A stretch of 9,054 nt of DNA from Bradyrhizobium sp. (lineage in GTDB: Bacteria; Pseudomonadota; Alphaproteobacteria; Rhizobiales; Xanthobacteraceae). The stretch lies in the NCBI GenBank assembly GCA_028290165.1, contig JAQGKJ010000121.1:1-9054 (forward strand), read 5' to 3'. Below the pieces are notes generated by a model. It worked only from the letters and a program-made list of their open reading frames with translations. It was not told the origin of the DNA and made no database searches. The translations under genes and the position numbers were made by a program. Each line of letters opens with the position of its first letter. The first letter of the stretch is position 1. Shown one piece after another: positions 6,619 to 9,054 of the stretch.

Positions 6619-6720
6619 TTAGCGGGTTAACCTGGCAGCCTGTGCGGCAAGGTGGCGGGCCACGCTCCGGTTGAGCCAGCGATGGATTTGTTGGGTCAGA
6701 TAAAGGATTTCGATAGTCAT
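6619..6720 (-). CDS. Putative 33-residue small protein upstream of tetR
   Basis: The ATG at 6720 has GAGGA (6729-6733) eight bases upstream and gives MTIEILYLTQQIHRWLNRSV followed by ARHLAAQAARLTR. The sequence is predicted to be one basic amphipathic helix, with hydrophobic Ile/Leu/Trp/Val spaced every three to four residues and Arg/His on the other face. That could suit membrane-surface binding or a partner protein. It is on the tetR strand; its TAA lies just before the Shine-Dalgarno of the nine-codon ORF, so all three would share one mRNA. I do not recognise a family. It might be a non-coding leader; conservation is the test. Confidence 0.45.
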   Translation of the reverse strand: MTIEILYLTQQIHRWLNRSVARHLAAQAARLTR

Positions 6721-6776
6721 GGCGGTAGTCCTCTGCAACTCCCCGGGCCTGCCGCGATCGGCTGGCCGACCAGGGA

Positions 6777-6796
6777 GACGCCTTAGAAACGGCGTC
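6777..6796 (-). promoter_or_regulatory. Inverted repeat at the 5' end of the tetR leader
   Basis: GACGCC-N8-GGCGTC can form a six-bp hairpin. It begins almost exactly at the start point predicted from the TATATT -10 element, so the mRNA would open with a hairpin. It could protect the 5' end or be a second operator half-site pair; neither is shown. Confidence 0.35.
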
Positions 6797-6802
6797 AAGG
6801 GC

Positions 6803-6832
6803 AATATAGGACATCCCGCTGACAGATTTCAA
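6803..6832 (-). promoter_or_regulatory. Sigma-70-like promoter of the tetR operon
   Basis: On the minus strand TTGAAA (6827-6832, five of six to TTGACA) is followed after 18 bases by TATATT (6803-6808, five of six to TATAAT). The predicted start is near 6796, giving a leader of about 76 bases to the 33-codon ORF. It is the best promoter match in the window. Confidence 0.6.
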
Positions 6833-6842
6833 TATCTGTCAG
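6819..6842. promoter_or_regulatory. Candidate TetR operator (24-bp inverted repeat)
   Basis: CTGACAGAT-N6-ATCTGTCAG has perfect nine-base arms. The length and symmetry are typical of TetR-family operators, and the repeat covers the -35 element of the promoter reading toward tetR. Binding there would block RNA polymerase and give autorepression. It also lies 134 bases before purB, so an effect on purB is possible but unproven. Confidence 0.65.
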
Positions 6843-6976
6843 TCAATATTCCGTGATTGAGAGGACCCGGCCGACTGCTTAGCTGTGGAATCGCCCGCTC
6901 GTGCCAGACTGGTTGTTTGTCTCACAAGGACCGCTCTGCTAAAGCGCGGCGTAATCCCTTGACCCACGAGTCGTCG

Positions 6977-8284
6977 ATGATTTCCCGCTACACCCGCCCG
7001 GAAATGGCCGCCATCTGGGAGGCGCAGACCCGCTTCAGGATCTGGTTCGAGATCGAGGCGCATGCGGCGGACGCGCTGGCGGAACTCGGAGTGATTCCGA
7101 AGGAGGCCGCGAAAACCGTCTGGGCCAAGGCCCGCGACGTCGTTTTCGACGTGGCGCGGATCGACGAGATCGAGCGCGAAACAAAGCACGACGTCATCGC
7201 CTTCCTCACCCATCTGGCGGAAATCGTCGGCCCCGAGGCGCGCTTTGTGCACCAGGGCATGACCTCCTCCGACGTGCTCGACACCTGCCTCAACGTGCAG
7301 CTGACCCGCGCCGCGGACCTCCTGATCGGCGACATCGACAAGGTGCTGGCGGCGCTGAAGAAGCGCGCCTTCGAGCACAAGATGACGCCGACCATCGGCC
7401 GCTCCCACGGCATTCACGCCGAGCCGGTGACCTTCGGGCTGAAGCTCGCCTACGCCTATGCGGAATTTTCCCGCGCCCGCGACCGGCTGGTCGCCGCCCG
7501 CAAGGAAGTCGCGACCTGCGCGATCTCCGGCGCGGTCGGCACCTTCGCCCAGATCGATCCGCGCGTGGAGGAACACGTCGCCAAGGCGATGGGGCTGGTG
7601 CCGGAGCCGATCTCGACGCAAGTGATCCCGCGCGACCGCCACGCGATGTATTTTGCAACGCTTGGCGTGATCGCGTCCTCGGTCGAACGCCTCGCCACCG
7701 AAATCCGGCATCTGCAGCGCACCGAGGTGCTGGAGGCGGAGGAGTTCTTTTCCGAGGGGCAAAAGGGTTCCTCGGCGATGCCGCACAAGCGCAACCCGGT
7801 GCTGTCGGAGAATCTCACCGGCCTCTCCCGCATGGTGCGCGCCTATGTGACGCCGGCGATGGAGAACGTGGTACTGTGGCATGAGCGCGATATCTCGCAC
7901 TCCTCGGCCGAACGCATGATTGCGCCGGACGCCACCGCGACTTTGGACTTCGCACTCAATCGGCTGGCGGGCCTGATCGACAAGCTTCTGATCTATCCCG
8001 AAAACATGTTGAAGAACATGGACCGGCTCGGCGGGCTCATCCACTCGCAGCGGCTTTTGATTGCCCTGACGCAAAAGGGCGCGAGCCGCGAGGGCGCCTA
8101 CAGGCTCGTGCAGCGCAACGCGATGCCGGTGTGGCGCGGCCATGGCGATTTTCAGACGCTCCTGAAAAAGGACGCTGACGTGAAAAAATATCTCAGCGAT
8201 GCCGAGATCGAAGAACAGTTCGACCTCGGCTATCACCTCAAGCACGTCGATACGATCTTCAAGCGCGTGTTCGGGGAAGCGTGA
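6977..8284 (+). CDS. purB: Adenylosuccinate lyase
   Basis: PurB carries out two fumarate-releasing steps of purine synthesis: SAICAR to AICAR, and adenylosuccinate to AMP, in the cytoplasm as a homotetramer. The 435 residues match the usual length in this group. Visible motifs are TKHDVIAF (69-76), QGMTSSDVLDT (93-103), GRSHGIHAEP (141-150, with the catalytic His144) and the fumarate-lyase signature GSSAMPHKRNP (264-274), whose mobile loop carries the catalytic Ser. HERDISHSSAERM (302-314) is also typical. ATG at 6977 is chosen because MISRYTRPEM is the normal family start; the open frame back to 6857 lacks similarity. The ribosome site is weak (ACGAG). Upstream bases 6843-6976 hold no promoter I can defend. 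It converges with the membrane-protein gene with ten bases between stops, and no terminator is visible. Confidence 0.97.
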   Translation: MISRYTRPEMAAIWEAQTRFRIWFEIEAHAADALAELGVIPKEAAKTVWAKARDVVFDVARIDEIERETKHDVIAFLTHLAEIVGPEARFVHQGMTSSDVLDTCLNVQLTRAADLLIGDIDKVLAALKKRAFEHKMTPTIGRSHGIHAEPVTFGLKLAYAYAEFSRARDRLVAARKEVATCAISGAVGTFAQIDPRVEEHVAKAMGLVPEPISTQVIPRDRHAMYFATLGVIASSVERLATEIRHLQRTEVLEAEEFFSEGQKGSSAMPHKRNPVLSENLTGLSRMVRAYVTPAMENVVLWHERDISHSSAERMIAPDATATLDFALNRLAGLIDKLLIYPENMLKNMDRLGGLIHSQRLLIALTQKGASREGAYRLVQRNAMPVWRGHGDFQTLLKKDADVKKYLSDAEIEEQFDLGYHLKHVDTIFKRVFGEA

Positions 8285-8294
8285 AGCGCAGCCG

Positions 8295-9054
8295 CTACAT
8301 TTTCTTCAGCGAGACGACCGCTGTTCCCTCGTTGTTGTCGTAGAAAGCGGTGAGGAGCCACGGCAAGAAGATCGATGTGTCGTTGACGTAAACGAACACT
8401 TCGCCATCGCTGCGGGCTGTGAATTTCGCCGTCCACAGATTGCTTGTCGCCGACTCGCGCTTGAAATCCGGAAGGTGCTCCTCGAGACCAGAACCGCCGA
8501 CGCGAACGATCGGCGCAAACCAGTTCGACCAGATCAGGCGCTTGAAGGGCACGCCTGCCAATTGCCCCCAGGTGGATTTGGCGAAGCCTTCGGGACTGGC
8601 CGGAATGCCCTGATCGGTCCACGCGTCTCTCACGGCAAGACTGATCTGGTAGGTTTCGCCGTGCGTGACCTTGAGCCCGGTGGGATAGCACAGATACCTG
8701 GTTCTGAAGACATCGTCGTAGCCGGCAGATTTCCGGGCGGCGATCTCGATTTGCATCACATCTATGCCGTCGCCTGTTGCCTTGCAGAACAGGCCAAGCG
8801 TGTTGGCCGTTCCGAATGCGAGCCACCAGAACAGCCACCACATGATGATCGTGGGAACTATCCAGTGCGTCAGGACATAAAACGTCGCCGGATAGATGCC
8901 AAACCTGCGTATCCGATAGACCGCGGCCCGCCAGCCCATCAGCTTGATGTGATGGGCCGGCGAGTGCCAAGCAACACGCGCCACGTCGCGAACGGTTTGC
9001 TGAAGATTCGTACCCAAGAACAGAAACACGCCGATCGCGATCGCGCCGATCAGC
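8295..9054 (-). CDS. Membrane protein of unknown function, N-terminus outside window
   Basis: The frame is open to the window edge, so GTG at 9029 is not a supported start. The visible 252 residues begin within a probable transmembrane helix (LIGAIAIGVFLFLG). A basic loop of about 35 residues (HHIKLMGWRAAVYRIRR) follows, then a second, Trp-rich membrane segment (about residues 53-81, YVLTHWIVPTIIMWWLFWWL). The remaining 170 or so residues are soluble, rich in beta-type sequence, and end with a stretch (about 205-250) containing DGEVFVYVNDTS, which reminds me of galactose-binding-like or PA14-like beta-sandwich domains. I do not recognise the family. It could be the C-terminal part of a much larger protein whose catalytic domain lies upstream of the membrane helices. 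Its start, full length and operon lie outside the window. Confidence 0.75.
   Translation of the reverse strand, partial: LIGAIAIGVFLFLGTNLQQTVRDVARVAWHSPAHHIKLMGWRAAVYRIRRFGIYPATFYVLTHWIVPTIIMWWLFWWLAFGTANTLGLFCKATGDGIDVMQIEIAARKSAGYDDVFRTRYLCYPTGLKVTHGETYQISLAVRDAWTDQGIPASPEGFAKSTWGQLAGVPFKRLIWSNWFAPIVRVGGSGLEEHLPDFKRESATSNLWTAKFTARSDGEVFVYVNDTSIFLPWLLTAFYDNNEGTAVVSLKKM

Noticed and set aside
6915..6929. TTGT-N7-ACAA as a second FNR/FixK-like site before purB
   Set aside because: Arms are only four bases, the spacing is wrong and the core TTGAT/ATCAA is absent.
6857..6976. N-terminal extension of purB
   Set aside because: The family start is MISRYTRPEM; the upstream codons show no relation to it.
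6839..8245. 468-codon open frame on the minus strand opposite purB
   Set aside because: It has low-complexity His/Arg/Gly composition and no motifs; it mirrors the purB codon pattern.
1..9054. Phage, IS, CRISPR, toxin-antitoxin or defence island
   Set aside because: No transposase, integrase, repeat array, tRNA or attachment-like duplication was seen; the gene content is core-type and composition looks even.

Overview
The window looks like the chromosome of a high-GC alphaproteobacterium of the Bradyrhizobium/Rhodopseudomonas type. This rests on the protein character of rpe, purB and the hybrid-kinase receiver tail, the repeat-rich EF-hand protein, and a FixK/FNR-type box. Most of it is ordinary core or near-core genome. 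No mobile elements, RNA genes or CRISPR arrays are visible.

Layout. 1-753 (+) is the 3' end of a hybrid sensor histidine kinase with a C-terminal receiver domain. 808-1806 (+) encodes a P1-family self-processing N-terminal-nucleophile hydrolase of the NylC/DmpA type. 1841-2659 (-) is a low-complexity protein with two EF-hands. A 258-base divergent intergenic region precedes rpe (2918-3619, +; pentose-phosphate/Calvin cycle). Next comes a minus-strand pair: a calcineurin-like phosphoesterase (5067-5807) followed five bases later by a Ser/Thr kinase fused to a universal-stress-protein domain (3616-5061). The kinase reading frame is cut by one in-frame TAG at 4795-4797. 5982-6578 (-) is a TetR-family repressor, apparently the last cistron of a small operon with a 33-codon ORF and a 9-codon ORF upstream. 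purB (6977-8284, +; purine synthesis) follows. The window ends inside a membrane protein of unknown function (8295-9054, -).

The most interesting part is the phosphoesterase/kinase-Usp pair. A TTGAT-N4-ATCAA box at 5851-5864 lies about 41 bases before a plausible start point, which is class II FNR/FixK geometry. The inferred picture is an oxygen-responsive operon making a phosphatase and a kinase with a built-in stress domain. In this strain the kinase is split at a single codon, through a nonsense mutation, a sequencing error or readthrough.

The second notable region is the tetR control region. A 24-bp inverted repeat overlaps the -35 element of a good sigma-70-like promoter, and tiny upstream ORFs appear to feed ribosomes into a tetR start that has no clear Shine-Dalgarno sequence.
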